DNA of 49,744 nt, taken from positions 1 to 49,744 of IMG/VR virus record IMGVR_UViG_3300047325_000097; one strand, written 5' to 3'. Below, in pieces: positions 8,444-16,178 of the stretch. Positions within the stretch are counted from its first letter, which is position 1; each line of letters begins with the position of its first letter. The position numbers and the translations under genes are program-made. The DNA comes from a virus. Under the pieces are notes generated by a model. The model had not been told where the DNA came from. It saw only the letters and a program-made list of their open reading frames with translations, and did no database searches.

Positions 8444-9308
8444 TTACTGTCCATCCCTGGCTCTGCATTCCAGCTAATTGAGCGGCAGGTATTGTTTTTG
8501 TTGCTCCGGCTTTTGAAATTGATAACATACCGTTTGGTACAGGTGCCGTATTGTTTGGACCGGTCTGTGTTGTTGGTTTTGCAGTTTGACCACTTGTACC
8601 AGGCGCATTAGTACTGGGCGGCGGGTTTGGTTGAGTTGCTGCACCGGGTGATTGTGATGGATTTGAACCTATATTTGGTACCATATCTTCTGCAACGGCC
8701 ATGATTTTCTTACCAACTCTCTTTTGAAATAGTTTGATAACTTTCTTTTCAAGATCAGTTAAACTATTTGGACCAAAATCAGTTCCGATGTTTGTAAGCT
8801 TATGACCTACTTTGCTAATCATATTTAACTTAGATAATTCTTGGTCATCCTTACGATCTGGTCTTGCATGTTCACTATAATCAATCATTGAATGACCGAT
8901 CTTTTGCAATTTTTGTGCAACCGGATGTAATGATTCTTTTGCTTCTGTTAGTTGTTTAGCTCTTTTATTGATCATTGAAATAAATGCTTCATCGATCCTA
9001 TCATCATTAAATTGATAGCTTTCTTTAATCTTTTTCTTCGCTCTTTTTGGAGCAATTTCAATTAAATACCTAACTGCTTCGATAATAAGCATATTACGAG
9101 TGTATTTAGGGTCTTGCATCCAACTATTAAAACCGCTCTCTGCAATAATTTTAGAATTTAATTTATTGCAAGTTTCTTTGATTTTTTCTAATTGAGATAA
9201 ATCTTTTGATGTTAGGTATGATTCTGACAAGCCATACACATGCTTAAGAGTATGGACTAATTGATTGAATCTGTGTTGACCTGTTGACTTAACGTCATCA
9301 ATAAGCAT
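8418..9308 (-). CDS. Helical phage protein with Pro/Thr-rich C-terminal linker
   Basis: 296 residues, unknown function. Residues 1-210 are helical and basic; residues 215-260 are a Pro/Thr/Asn-rich low-complexity linker (NPSQSPGAATQPNPPPSTN); a short C-terminal segment contains SKAGATKTIPAAQLAGMQSQ. At about 103-125 the segment DDRIDEAFISMINKRAKQL matches DEIDEAFIQMVNNKVKHL of the protein at 27898, so the two share a module. Its stop overlaps the start of the 652-residue gene. A GATAAATA motif lies 27 nt upstream of the start. Confidence 0.6.
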   Translation of the reverse strand: MLIDDVKSTGQHRFNQLVHTLKHVYGLSESYLTSKDLSQLEKIKETCNKLNSKIIAESGFNSWMQDPKYTRNMLIIEAVRYLIEIAPKRAKKKIKESYQFNDDRIDEAFISMINKRAKQLTEAKESLHPVAQKLQKIGHSMIDYSEHARPDRKDDQELSKLNMISKVGHKLTNIGTDFGPNSLTDLEKKVIKLFQKRVGKKIMAVAEDMVPNIGSNPSQSPGAATQPNPPPSTNAPGTSGQTAKPTTQTGPNNTAPVPNGMLSISKAGATKTIPAAQLAGMQSQGWTVNGSSNNNG

Positions 9309-9335
9309 TAGATATTCCTTAGAATTGTTCCTAAG

Positions 9336-9343
9336 TATTTATC
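9336..9343 (-). promoter_or_regulatory. Late-promoter-like GATAAATA
   Basis: The minus strand reads GATAAATA followed by CTTAGGAAC, 27 nt before ATG 9308 of the 296-residue protein. The position suits transcription of the block 9308 down to at least 3632, in which genes are closely packed. Confidence 0.55.
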
Positions 9344-9370
9344 CATCAATGCATTGAATTATATTTTTTG

Positions 9371-10036
9371 CTAGAGTGCAACTTTAGATTTGATATCTTT
9401 CTTAGCAATTAAACATTGACGTAAGCTAGCTTGAAATCTTGATTCAAATATATCCGTCTTATTACTGTTCTTACGCTTGCATTCTAAAAATTTAATTTTA
9501 TACATACGCGCATCCATATAATGAGATGTATATCTATTATCAGCTTCGAACAATTCCCTAACCTTGATATCATTAACATATTTGCCACTATTTAGAAGAT
9601 TTACAACACCCAAAGCAGTTTCGTATAAAGAAACATCGTCTGCTATAATTGTCCCAATTCCGCTATGATAAATTGAATAAAATTGCTTTCCTGCTACTCT
9701 TGCAGGGTCTTCATTTATCTGTATTTGATATGCACCGACTTTAACTCCGGTACTATTTCTTGATGTAGATATTGCTGCTTTTGCTGCTGGAGATGTTACA
9801 CTTTCATTAATCATATCATGTGCAACTTCACCGGTGATAGAATTTAACTTATTAAGAACATTTGCCATCGCATCAATATCGCGACGAGTAGGAACACCCG
9901 GACCAGCAAGTTCTATTTCTGGAATAGATTGCCCATTTGAATTTTGCTTATATGAGCTTATCGGCGGCGGTGTTTTGCCTTCCATAATAGCTTTAAGTCT
10001 TGCCATTTGTTCGCGTTCTGCATCAGATACTGCCAT
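9371..10036 (-). CDS. Conserved T4-like phage hypothetical protein
   Basis: 221 residues. The segment PTRRDIDAMANVLNKLNSIT followed by HDMINES is one I recall in many T4-like phage proteins of unknown role. After it comes a small beta domain (GVKVGAYQIQI, GKQFYSIYHSGIGTIIADDV, ETALGVVNLLNSG) and a basic helical C-terminus (DARMYKIKFLECKRKNS). IME at 17-19 could be a prohead-protease site. ATG overlaps the upstream stop as TAATG. It ends just upstream of the GATAAATA promoter at 9336. Confidence 0.6.
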   Translation of the reverse strand: MAVSDAEREQMARLKAIMEGKTPPPISSYKQNSNGQSIPEIELAGPGVPTRRDIDAMANVLNKLNSITGEVAHDMINESVTSPAAKAAISTSRNSTGVKVGAYQIQINEDPARVAGKQFYSIYHSGIGTIIADDVSLYETALGVVNLLNSGKYVNDIKVRELFEADNRYTSHYMDARMYKIKFLECKRKNSNKTDIFESRFQASLRQCLIAKKDIKSKVAL

Positions 10037-10269
10037 TAGAAATAACCTCCAAAATCTTCTAACCCGTCATATGTAAAACAAATATTACCTTCATACATAG
10101 ATCTTACCAAAATGCCTCTATGTACCATACGTCTGGCAACTTCTTGTTCTCTTTCATCGAGTTGATGTTTAAAAATATGTGTAACAGCACCTTTTACTTT
10201 TTCAAGTAAAACGAGCTCCTCATTAGTTATACCAATTTGAAGGTTGCCTGCAATTTCTATGAATTTCAT
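10036..10269 (-). CDS. Small hypothetical protein
   Basis: 77 residues, unknown function. It looks like one small alpha/beta winged-helix-sized domain (ITNEELVLLEKVKGAVTHIF, EVARRMVHRGILVR, NICFTYDGLEDFG). Both ends overlap neighbours by TAATG, so it is made together with the genes at 10269 and 9371. Confidence 0.6.
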   Translation of the reverse strand: MKFIEIAGNLQIGITNEELVLLEKVKGAVTHIFKHQLDEREQEVARRMVHRGILVRSMYEGNICFTYDGLEDFGGYF

Positions 10270-10802
10270 TAATCACCACATTCTTCACATTGTGCAGTTA
10301 TATGACAACCGTCAGGTACATCCCCCATCATTCCGCAGTACGCGCCGCAATTGTCGCATTTTAATTCTTTATACTTAACTTCTTTTTGTGGCTCATCATT
10401 GTTTTCATCTTCGACCAAACCGGGTTTTAATATGCTAGGGCCGCTTTCTAATCCAGCTAATTGCATTAAACGATTGATAGGATTTAATCCTGTCATTCCC
10501 CCTAATACACCTTCATCTAGCTTTGCTAATTTGCTGCGATGAATCATCTTAAGATTGCCTTCGACAATTACACCGCTTGTATCATTTGGACCATTTGCTA
10601 CTTGTACAATTACCTCTTTGCCTTGATAAAGTACAGCTTCATTTTTTTCAAATACAGGCAGCTTTACGATTTCTTTTGCATTAATCAGATCTGCATGACT
10701 TAATTGATGTTTAGCTCTGCGGCTCCAACGATCATTATGACTATTCCATTCGCCTACAGTTTCATCTAAACCAAGTTCAGTATTAATCTTCTTTACTCTC
10801 AT
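10269..10802 (-). CDS. Phage protein with C-terminal zinc ribbon
   Basis: 177 residues from ATG 10802, chosen because GAGGAG stands 6 nt before it. The middle part has a KOW/SH3-like beta segment (EAVLYQGKEVIVQVANGP, GVIVEGNLKMIHRSKLAKL). The C-terminus has CDNCGAYCG and CEECGD, together a four-cysteine zinc ribbon. Function unknown. The N-terminus MRVKKINTELGLDE carries an LDE site. It overlaps the upstream small gene by 20 nt and the downstream gene by TAATG. Confidence 0.65.
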   Translation of the reverse strand: MRVKKINTELGLDETVGEWNSHNDRWSRRAKHQLSHADLINAKEIVKLPVFEKNEAVLYQGKEVIVQVANGPNDTSGVIVEGNLKMIHRSKLAKLDEGVLGGMTGLNPINRLMQLAGLESGPSILKPGLVEDENNDEPQKEVKYKELKCDNCGAYCGMMGDVPDGCHITAQCEECGD

Positions 10803-10989
10803 CACTCGCTCCTCTGTCTTTACTTATAGGAAATAATGGCTTGTTTTTAATAGTAGAATCTTCGTCTGGATGCCGTGTATATTTTACAGGTCTGGTCACC
10901 TTCTTAAGTTTTCCATCTTTTCTTACAAAAATTGTCTTTACATGTTCAACACTGTTGAATACATTATTGAATAAATGGTCAAGCTGCAT
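10783..10989 (-). CDS. Small basic hypothetical protein
   Basis: 68 residues from ATG 10989 (MQLDHLF), chosen because AAGGA is 8 nt upstream; the longer frame to 11019 would run into the GATAAATA motif. Lys/Arg-rich in the centre (RKDGKLKKVTRPVKYTRHP). No family recognised. Confidence 0.55.
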   Translation of the reverse strand: MQLDHLFNNVFNSVEHVKTIFVRKDGKLKKVTRPVKYTRHPDEDSTIKNKPLFPISKDRGASDESKED

Positions 10990-11009
10990 TTGATAAATCC
11001 TTATTTCAA

Positions 11010-11017
11010 TATTTATC
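11010..11017 (-). promoter_or_regulatory. Late-promoter-like GATAAATA
   Basis: Minus-strand GATAAATATTG, 20 nt before ATG 10989, between that start and the end of the GNASW tail fragment. A Shine-Dalgarno AAGGA follows at a normal distance. Confidence 0.55.
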
Positions 11018-11019
11018 AA

Positions 11020-11166
11020 TTACCACGATGCATTGCCAACAAAACTTGCGTCAATCAGTTCTTTTTGGCATAGAATTATGTTTTTCTTTTTATCATTGGA
11101 TTTGTTATGGTATTTTTCAAATATTCTGATGAATTCTTTATTCAACAAATATTCCTTATGTGACAT
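11020..11166 (-). CDS. Tail-only copy of the GNASW (LRR-like) family
   Basis: A 48-residue frame that starts on the TAATG overlap with the preceding LRR-like gene and contains only the last part of the family: a helix (EFIRIFEKYHNKS), KKNIILCQKELIDASFVGNASW, stop. It lacks the N-terminal domain and all repeats. The tail is intact, with the same residues and stop context as in full-length members, which is unexpected if it is simply decaying. It may be a remnant of recombination between paralogues, or a functional small tail peptide. Confidence 0.6.
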   Translation of the reverse strand: MSHKEYLLNKEFIRIFEKYHNKSNDKKKNIILCQKELIDASFVGNASW

Positions 11167-11978
11167 TACCATGATGCATTGCCTACATAATCATTATCTA
11201 TTAAATCTTTTTGAAATGCTAATGTAGCTGCTTTTTTATTTTTTGAATTGGTATATTTGTTGATGATTTTTGTTACAGGCATTACATTAGAAAAATGTTC
11301 AATATCGACATGACAGCTTTGAAGTACTAACCGTAGTATAGGTAAATTATTTGATATTGATAATATCAACAAATTTGACGGTTTAGGTAAATGTTCAAGA
11401 GAGGTAAGGTAATGGTTCTTACATTCAAATTCTTCGGTTATATCCGGAGCACCTAATAACGATGTAAGAGGATTGTTCGAACATGCATATTTTTCCGTAG
11501 CTATTTTTGGTCCGTGTTCTAATGTCAACAAAGAATTGTTTGAACAAATAAAAAATTCTAATTTAGACGGAGCACCTAATAAAGATGTTAGTTCATTTGA
11601 TGAACAATTAAATGATGCCTTTACATGTTGCGGCGCTCCAACTAGGTTTTTAAGTTTATTATGAATACACGCAAACGAGTTTCCGCAAAAGGATGGAGCG
11701 CCTTTCAAAGTTTTTAGATTATTATAAGAACAATTAAAACTTACTGCTACATAATCCGGTGATCCATCTAATGTGGTAATACCAGAATGTTCTGTAAAGA
11801 AACTTCCATCAGTTTTACCAAATTTAAATGGCAATCTTTTGTTACCAAGTTTAAAAGATACAGATCTACCACCACTTAAATTGATAATACCGTTTTCATC
11901 ATGTATTTTAATATCGTTTTTTTCTTCAACAAATGAAGGTTTAAAATATTGCCAAAATTTTTGTTCTAAATCATTCAT
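11166..11978 (-). CDS. LRR-like repeat protein with GNASW tail
   Basis: 270 residues. N-terminal domain (DLEQKFWQYFKPSFVEEKND, then LPFKFGKTDGSFFTE), about seven repeats (ITTLDGSPDYVAVSFNCSYN, LKTLKGAPSFCGNSFACIHN, LKNLVGAPQHVKASFNCSSN, LTSLLGAPSKLEFFICSNN), a Leu-rich cap (PILRLVLQS) and the tail AATLAFQKDLIDNDYVGNASW. There is no clear Shine-Dalgarno; GGTAAATAATTC directly precedes ATG, close to the context of the gene at 37567. The tail-only copy is coupled downstream. Confidence 0.75.
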   Translation of the reverse strand: MNDLEQKFWQYFKPSFVEEKNDIKIHDENGIINLSGGRSVSFKLGNKRLPFKFGKTDGSFFTEHSGITTLDGSPDYVAVSFNCSYNNLKTLKGAPSFCGNSFACIHNKLKNLVGAPQHVKASFNCSSNELTSLLGAPSKLEFFICSNNSLLTLEHGPKIATEKYACSNNPLTSLLGAPDITEEFECKNHYLTSLEHLPKPSNLLILSISNNLPILRLVLQSCHVDIEHFSNVMPVTKIINKYTNSKNKKAATLAFQKDLIDNDYVGNASW

Positions 11979-12006
11979 GAATTATTTACCGTTATTTAAG
12001 CAAGAT

Positions 12007-12030
12007 AAAAGGCGCATCGCTGCGCCTTTT
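12007..12030 (-). terminator. Rho-independent terminator after the 244-residue structural gene
   Basis: Perfect 10-bp inverted repeat AAAAGGCGCA / TGCGCCTTTT with a 4-nt loop, 25 nt after the stop at 12055. It is symmetric and could work in both directions. It separates the isolated structural gene from the LRR-like gene. Confidence 0.8.
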
Positions 12031-12054
12031 AAATTTAGTTAGTTTTGTAACTAC

Positions 12055-12789
12055 TTACTTGTAGTAAGGAGGAACAACTTTAACAAGTGCTAATGTGTTG
12101 TAGTTGGTCGGTGAGGTTGAATCAAAAGTTGTTACAAATTGATTTGCACCATATACTACTGAACCAGATGTGGTTGTTACTGGTGTAGCAGTTGTACCTG
12201 CTAGTACTTGTGCAGATACAGTGTCATAAGCAACTACGCCTTGTAGACCGTTTAGGCCTAGCAATTGATAACCATTAGCATTACTGTCAACAGTTACGGT
12301 GTCAACATTCCAAAGACCAGTTTTTTCTGAAATCAATTGAACAAAGTTAACTTGCGATGCAAGTGTTTGAGCTGAACCAAAGTGTGTTGTTACAGCACTG
12401 ATGTTGCTGAATGAACCGTAGAATACATCGGTAACTGCGGTTGTGGTAGCAGCATTGCCTGCACCAACAGTAATATTAGCAACAGTTACAGCAACTGGTG
12501 TTGCACGTAGTTCAAAAGTCTTAACTAATTGATTAAGATTTGTTTGCTTGTAGAAAGCATCAAGATATGTATTTTCTGATGAATACACTTGTGTTACGCC
12601 GTTGCCGTCGATAACAGAAACATTGCTCCATACACCAGTTGAAGCTAGTGTTTGGTAACCAGGTAGATCTTGTACTGGTGTTGAAACGTTTGTTTGTGCA
12701 ACTGGGACGATGGTTGCGATTGTGAAAAAGTCCATTTGGCCGGTAAGGAAATCACCTTGCTTGCCTACGCTATTAACTCTATCTGTCAT
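12055..12789 (-). CDS. Probable abundant virion structural protein
   Basis: 244 residues, beta-rich and poor in charged residues, with long Ala/Thr/Val/Asn stretches (VAVTVANITVGAGNAATTTA, ATPVTTTSGSVVYGANQF). It starts MTDRVNSVGKQGDFLTGQMDFF and ends VKVVPPYYK. It is a single-gene unit: CATAAATA promoter motif 39 nt upstream, a clear AGGAG Shine-Dalgarno 7 nt before ATG and a strong terminator, an arrangement typical of highly made virion proteins such as decoration, tube or fibre proteins. No specific T4 counterpart recognised. Confidence 0.65.
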   Translation of the reverse strand: MTDRVNSVGKQGDFLTGQMDFFTIATIVPVAQTNVSTPVQDLPGYQTLASTGVWSNVSVIDGNGVTQVYSSENTYLDAFYKQTNLNQLVKTFELRATPVAVTVANITVGAGNAATTTAVTDVFYGSFSNISAVTTHFGSAQTLASQVNFVQLISEKTGLWNVDTVTVDSNANGYQLLGLNGLQGVVAYDTVSAQVLAGTTATPVTTTSGSVVYGANQFVTTFDSTSPTNYNTLALVKVVPPYYK

Positions 12790-12828
12790 TTTTTAAACTC
12801 CTAAATGCAAAATGTTTGTTTGCGTACT

Positions 12829-12836
12829 TATTTATG
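12829..12836 (-). promoter_or_regulatory. Late-promoter-like CATAAATA before the structural gene
   Basis: Minus-strand CATAAATAAG, 39 nt upstream of ATG 12789, followed by AGGAG just before the start. Together with the terminator at 12007 it defines a monocistronic unit. Confidence 0.6.
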
Positions 12837-12879
12837 TCAAACTTCTATTATTGAGTAAAAAGACTTCAATATCTCGGTG

Positions 12880-13308
12880 TCATTTCTTCTTTTTCTTTTT
12901 CTTAGGTTTTGAGTCATCAATCCATCCAAAAAGATTTGGCGTGCGACTTATAGTTCCCATGCCGCCACCTGGTACACTAGCAATAGATCCAGCACTTGTA
13001 CCACCAGAACTTCCAGATTCATCTATTTTTCTTAATTTACGCGCAGTATCTGGATAATATTTTTTTAAAGCATTATAATGTGTCATCGCTACTTCTCTAG
13101 CAGCATCTTTAATTTTTTGATCGGTTTTTGGATGATTCATTATAGCTTTGTGGTGTTTATACGACAACTCGTGATGAATTTCACTGTTAATTGCATCATT
13201 TCTATCATCTGATATACCAAGTGCCTTAGCATATTTATCATTAAATTTTTCTAATTTGCTGGCTAAGAAATTATCTATTTTGCCTTCATTTAAATCGCTA
13301 ATTTTCAT
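12880..13308 (-). CDS. Small virion/internal protein candidate with LNE leader and poly-Lys tail
   Basis: 142 residues, unknown function. It starts MKISDLNEGK (LNE at 6-8, a possible prohead-protease site). A helical domain with several His (SEIHHELSYKHHKAIMNHP) fills residues 10-95; a Gly/Ser linker follows (ESGSSGGTSAGS) and the protein ends with seven lysines. The stop region overlaps the upstream gene by 4 nt (ATGA type). A basic tail would suit DNA binding in the head; this is inference. Confidence 0.6.
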   Translation of the reverse strand: MKISDLNEGKIDNFLASKLEKFNDKYAKALGISDDRNDAINSEIHHELSYKHHKAIMNHPKTDQKIKDAAREVAMTHYNALKKYYPDTARKLRKIDESGSSGGTSAGSIASVPGGGMGTISRTPNLFGWIDDSKPKKKKKKK

Positions 13309-14066
13309 TTTGTTTTTCCTTTATGGGGAGAAAGTAGCGAGCCAACCGCATATCCTGCGCTAGCACTTAATATTAATTTTTGTAGGAAAGATAACCCTGC
13401 TTTAGGAACCATAACTTCATCTTTAGAGTCGCAGTTTTTTCCTGTCTCAGGATCACAAACTCCTTTAATTTCATAATGGTTGGCTACACTTAATTGACTT
13501 AGTGGTGCTAAAATATCACCGGCTTTTGCTCTTGCTCGCAATGCTTGTAATAAACGTGTTACAGCAAGTCTTTTAGCAGATTCGGTTATTAATGTACCCG
13601 ACCATTCTACTGATATTCTTCTGATACTTTTATAATTTCCGTTGATAATATGTAATTGTTTTTCTAGTTGAAATAATAATTGACGTTGAGCTTGATCATC
13701 ATATTTTTTACGATTGATGTTAGCCAGGAATCTTTTCATAGTTAAACTATGCCAATCCATATCATACCACAATACTTCCGATGCATCTGGCTTAGAAAGA
13801 GTTTTTAATTTATCTGAGTTAGAAAAAATATTAAGCATTTGATATAAATCAGTATTAGCTACATCATTATGTGAGAAATCACCGTGAATACCTGTGCGTG
13901 TTGCATATTTTATAGCAAACGTATTTGTACTAAATTCCTGTCTGAGAATATGCAAAGTAACACAATATAGAAATGTTAAATCAGCTAAATCGCGTAACGT
14001 AAATATGTTAAGCTTTTTTGCTCTAAACAATGTATTCTCATCAAGTTGTTTGATGAGATCATACAT
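13305..14066 (-). CDS. Conserved phage hypothetical, probable virion-associated
   Basis: About 253 residues from ATG 14066 (MYDLIKQLDEN); a GTG at 14078 is the longer choice. Helical throughout, rich in Leu and Arg (FTLRDLADLTFLYCVTLHIL, LTMKRFLANINRK). Near the C-terminus is GVCDPETGKNCDSKDEVMVP, then a Gly/Ala/Leu segment (LILSASAGYAVGSLLSP) that could be a short membrane or glycine-zipper stretch. An LDE site lies at residues 8-10. Its position among the LTE/LLE-leader proteins suggests a head protein. Confidence 0.55.
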   Translation of the reverse strand: MYDLIKQLDENTLFRAKKLNIFTLRDLADLTFLYCVTLHILRQEFSTNTFAIKYATRTGIHGDFSHNDVANTDLYQMLNIFSNSDKLKTLSKPDASEVLWYDMDWHSLTMKRFLANINRKKYDDQAQRQLLFQLEKQLHIINGNYKSIRRISVEWSGTLITESAKRLAVTRLLQALRARAKAGDILAPLSQLSVANHYEIKGVCDPETGKNCDSKDEVMVPKAGLSFLQKLILSASAGYAVGSLLSPHKGKTK

Positions 14067-14067
14067 T

Positions 14068-14784
14068 TTATTGAGCACCGCCTACTGGTGTACCAACTAT
14101 ATTTGCCAATTGAACTGCAAGTGCTTTTTGATCATTTGGGGATAGTTTTTGTATTACTTGTAAGACTTGCTGCTTGTTAAGGGGTGCAAGTCCCGCAGCT
14201 TTTTGTTGTGGCTCTGATTGTTGCTGTTGTGGTGCCGATTGATTCTGTTGTGGTGCCGATTGATTCTGTTGTGGCTCTGATTGTTTCTGTTGTTGAGTAT
14301 TTCTCAGACCAGGGGCTCTGCTACCAAAATCACTTATGCCACCCTCATGACCAATTTCTTTACGAGTATTAATAACAACTTGTAAAAAGATTTTTGCTAC
14401 TTTTTGTGGATCTCTAATTCTAATAGTATTAATATCTACATTTGGATTAGCATTTGTTTGATTTGTAAAAGGTGCTAACGCCTTCTGAACTACGTTGTCA
14501 GGAAAACCTCTGCTTGAGAAGAACTTCTTAATATCACCGATTGTTCCGTCATTTTCTTTAGCATGAATAGAACCCAGATATTGCTTCCACTCAGAATATT
14601 CTTCGTTAGCAATTTTACCTGTATCAACTCGAGCATTTCTGCCGCCATCTAATACATTAGCTTTTGTCATAAGTTGCTGCCAAAAGCTAACCGGCTTTGC
14701 TTCCGCAATTACTTTTGGTTCTAAAACTGTGTTTGACTCTGTAAGTAGTTTCATATACTTACGCATGTTATCTGCATCGCTCAT
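14068..14784 (-). CDS. Protein with MRKYMKLLTE leader and Gln/Ser/Pro repeats
   Basis: 238 residues. The leader MSDADNMRKYMKLLTESN is related to the MSxEHMRKIITLLE leaders at 27312, 27898 and 29540. A middle domain has NVLDGGRNARVDTGKIANEEY and GTIGDIKKFFSSRGFPDNVV. Residues 170-195 are tandem Q-N-Q-S-A-P-Q type repeats. A final helical part has NKQQVLQVIQKLSPNDQ. Function unknown; the leader suggests head targeting. Confidence 0.6.
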   Translation of the reverse strand: MSDADNMRKYMKLLTESNTVLEPKVIAEAKPVSFWQQLMTKANVLDGGRNARVDTGKIANEEYSEWKQYLGSIHAKENDGTIGDIKKFFSSRGFPDNVVQKALAPFTNQTNANPNVDINTIRIRDPQKVAKIFLQVVINTRKEIGHEGGISDFGSRAPGLRNTQQQKQSEPQQNQSAPQQNQSAPQQQQSEPQQKAAGLAPLNKQQVLQVIQKLSPNDQKALAVQLANIVGTPVGGAQ

Positions 14785-14837
14785 TTTGCTCTTCCTAGTT
14801 GGTTAATGTAGTAAACCTTGGTAATGTTGTACAGAAT

Positions 14838-15089
14838 TCATTTATTAGAACTCTTTAATTCTTTTATTTTTCTGGTGAATTTATTTTGGTCTTCTGTCAT
14901 CATACTACGATATAGACGCTTTACTAAATCATCAGCATCTTCTTTCGAATAGCTTTCTCTAATCAATGCAGCTAGGTTAATTGCACTTGTTATTATATGC
15001 GTTGCGCGACTCTCAATTATAGAGTGCTTGCTTTTCGCAGGTACAAATAGATCTAACTCTTCGATAATATTTTTAACTTTGGTGACCAC
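14838..15089 (-). CDS. Small hypothetical protein, GTG start
   Basis: 83 residues beginning at GTG 15089 with AGGA 9 nt before it and a perfect TATAAATA 27 nt upstream. Helical, unknown family (IIEELDLFVPAKSKHSIIES, LAALIRESYSKEDADDLVKR). An IEE site lies at 9-11. Confidence 0.6.
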   Translation of the reverse strand: MVTKVKNIIEELDLFVPAKSKHSIIESRATHIITSAINLAALIRESYSKEDADDLVKRLYRSMMTEDQNKFTRKIKELKSSNK

Positions 15090-15116
15090 GATATAAATTC
15101 CTATGTAGGCTAGCTT

Positions 15117-15124
15117 TATTTATA
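15117..15124 (-). promoter_or_regulatory. T4-type late promoter TATAAATA
   Basis: Exact TATAAATA on the minus strand, 27 nt before GTG 15089. It would drive the minus-strand block from 15089 toward 12880. Confidence 0.65.
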
Positions 15125-15144
15125 CTTGAAAAGGTAAATACCTG

Positions 15145-15522
15145 ATGAAGATTAATGAACTGACTGCAACCCCTATGAATTTGAAACCAATGAGTCCAAC
15201 AGACAATGTTGATAAATCACAATTGGGAACGTATGCAGATATTACAAAAGTAGACGGTAATATAGCTGGTATAAATGGGCCGTTAAACATTAATAGTTTA
15301 GCAGCATCTCTTGGTATTAAAAATGTAAGTGCATTTTCCCAAGCAATAGGTAGACTTAAGAATCCACCGCCGGGAGCAAATATAACTAAAATATTAACAA
15401 TGCCTCAAATGGCTGAATTGGCTACAGCGTTTTATCTGCTGTTAACTGATGATACAGGAAAAAAGGCCAAAGTTTTAAATCAGATAAGACAAATTACAAC
15501 AGGAGAGACAAATGCGAAATAA
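15145..15522 (+). CDS. Small phage protein, paralogue of the next gene
   Basis: 125 residues, start MKINELTATP. The C-terminal 75 residues (GPLNINSLAASLGIKNVSAF, TMPQMAELATAFYLLLTDD, KVLNQIRQI) match the C-terminal domain of the gene at 15512 (DVKSLASDLGLKNPKLF, LRELAVAFNALCAAD, KVLNKLRKI). Function unknown. It diverges from the minus-strand operon and overlaps the following gene by 11 nt. Confidence 0.65.
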   Translation: MKINELTATPMNLKPMSPTDNVDKSQLGTYADITKVDGNIAGINGPLNINSLAASLGIKNVSAFSQAIGRLKNPPPGANITKILTMPQMAELATAFYLLLTDDTGKKAKVLNQIRQITTGETNAK

Positions 15523-16072
15523 ACCAACATTTATTGCAGAAGATTTTAGATCAATATTAGATAGACTTGCTTTATTGGAAGCCAACGAAGAAAATGTCAA
15601 TCCTGATTCAAGACCTGGCAAAAATAATAATGATAGCGGAGTACAACCTTCAGATTTGTTAGACAAATCCGATAGTACTCAAGATGATACAGATGATGCT
15701 CAAGATGATACAAATGCAAATAGTAATGAGGATCCAGATATTGCGCCGGATGACGAAGAAACACCGGATGAACCAGAAGAATCACCAGCAGCTGATGGAT
15801 CTCCGGATGAAGAAGTTGATAGTCTTATGACTAAACCAAGAAATCCAAATGAAATTGTCGGAACGATAGATGTTAAAAGTCTTGCATCTGATTTAGGTTT
15901 AAAAAATCCAAAATTATTTAATGCAGCATTCAATAGTTTACGTGCTGGCCATTTACCTAATAGCGTATTTCAGCTAAGAGAACTTGCGGTGGCATTTAAT
16001 GCATTATGTGCAGCGGATGCCGAAACTACTACAAAAGTTCTAAATAAATTAAGAAAGATACACAGAGCTTAA
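15512..16072 (+). CDS. Phage protein with FIAE leader, acidic linker and duplicated domain
   Basis: 186 residues, ATG preceded by AGGAGA. The N-terminus MRNKPTFIAEDF recalls the T4 internal-protein leader (MKTYQEFIAEA), with an IAE site at 8-10. Residues 30-110 are a long Asp/Glu/Pro linker; residues 112-186 are the domain shared with the preceding gene. A head-targeted internal protein is possible. Confidence 0.65.
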   Translation: MRNKPTFIAEDFRSILDRLALLEANEENVNPDSRPGKNNNDSGVQPSDLLDKSDSTQDDTDDAQDDTNANSNEDPDIAPDDEETPDEPEESPAADGSPDEEVDSLMTKPRNPNEIVGTIDVKSLASDLGLKNPKLFNAAFNSLRAGHLPNSVFQLRELAVAFNALCAADAETTTKVLNKLRKIHRA

Positions 16073-16086
16073 TTCTTACACATGTC

Positions 16087-16119
16087 AAAATATCCCATTT
16101 TGGAAAAATGGGATATTTT
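16087..16119 (+). terminator. Bidirectional terminator between convergent genes
   Basis: Perfect 15-bp stem AAAATATCCCATTTT / AAAATGGGATATTTT with a 3-nt loop, between the end of the plus-strand pair (16072) and the end of the minus-strand helicase gene (16179). The A/T ends of the stem provide a U run in both directions. Confidence 0.8.
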
Positions 16120-16178
16120 ATAACAGATCTGGAACCTACGGCCTAGAATGACGACGGCACTATTTTATATAAAAACCT

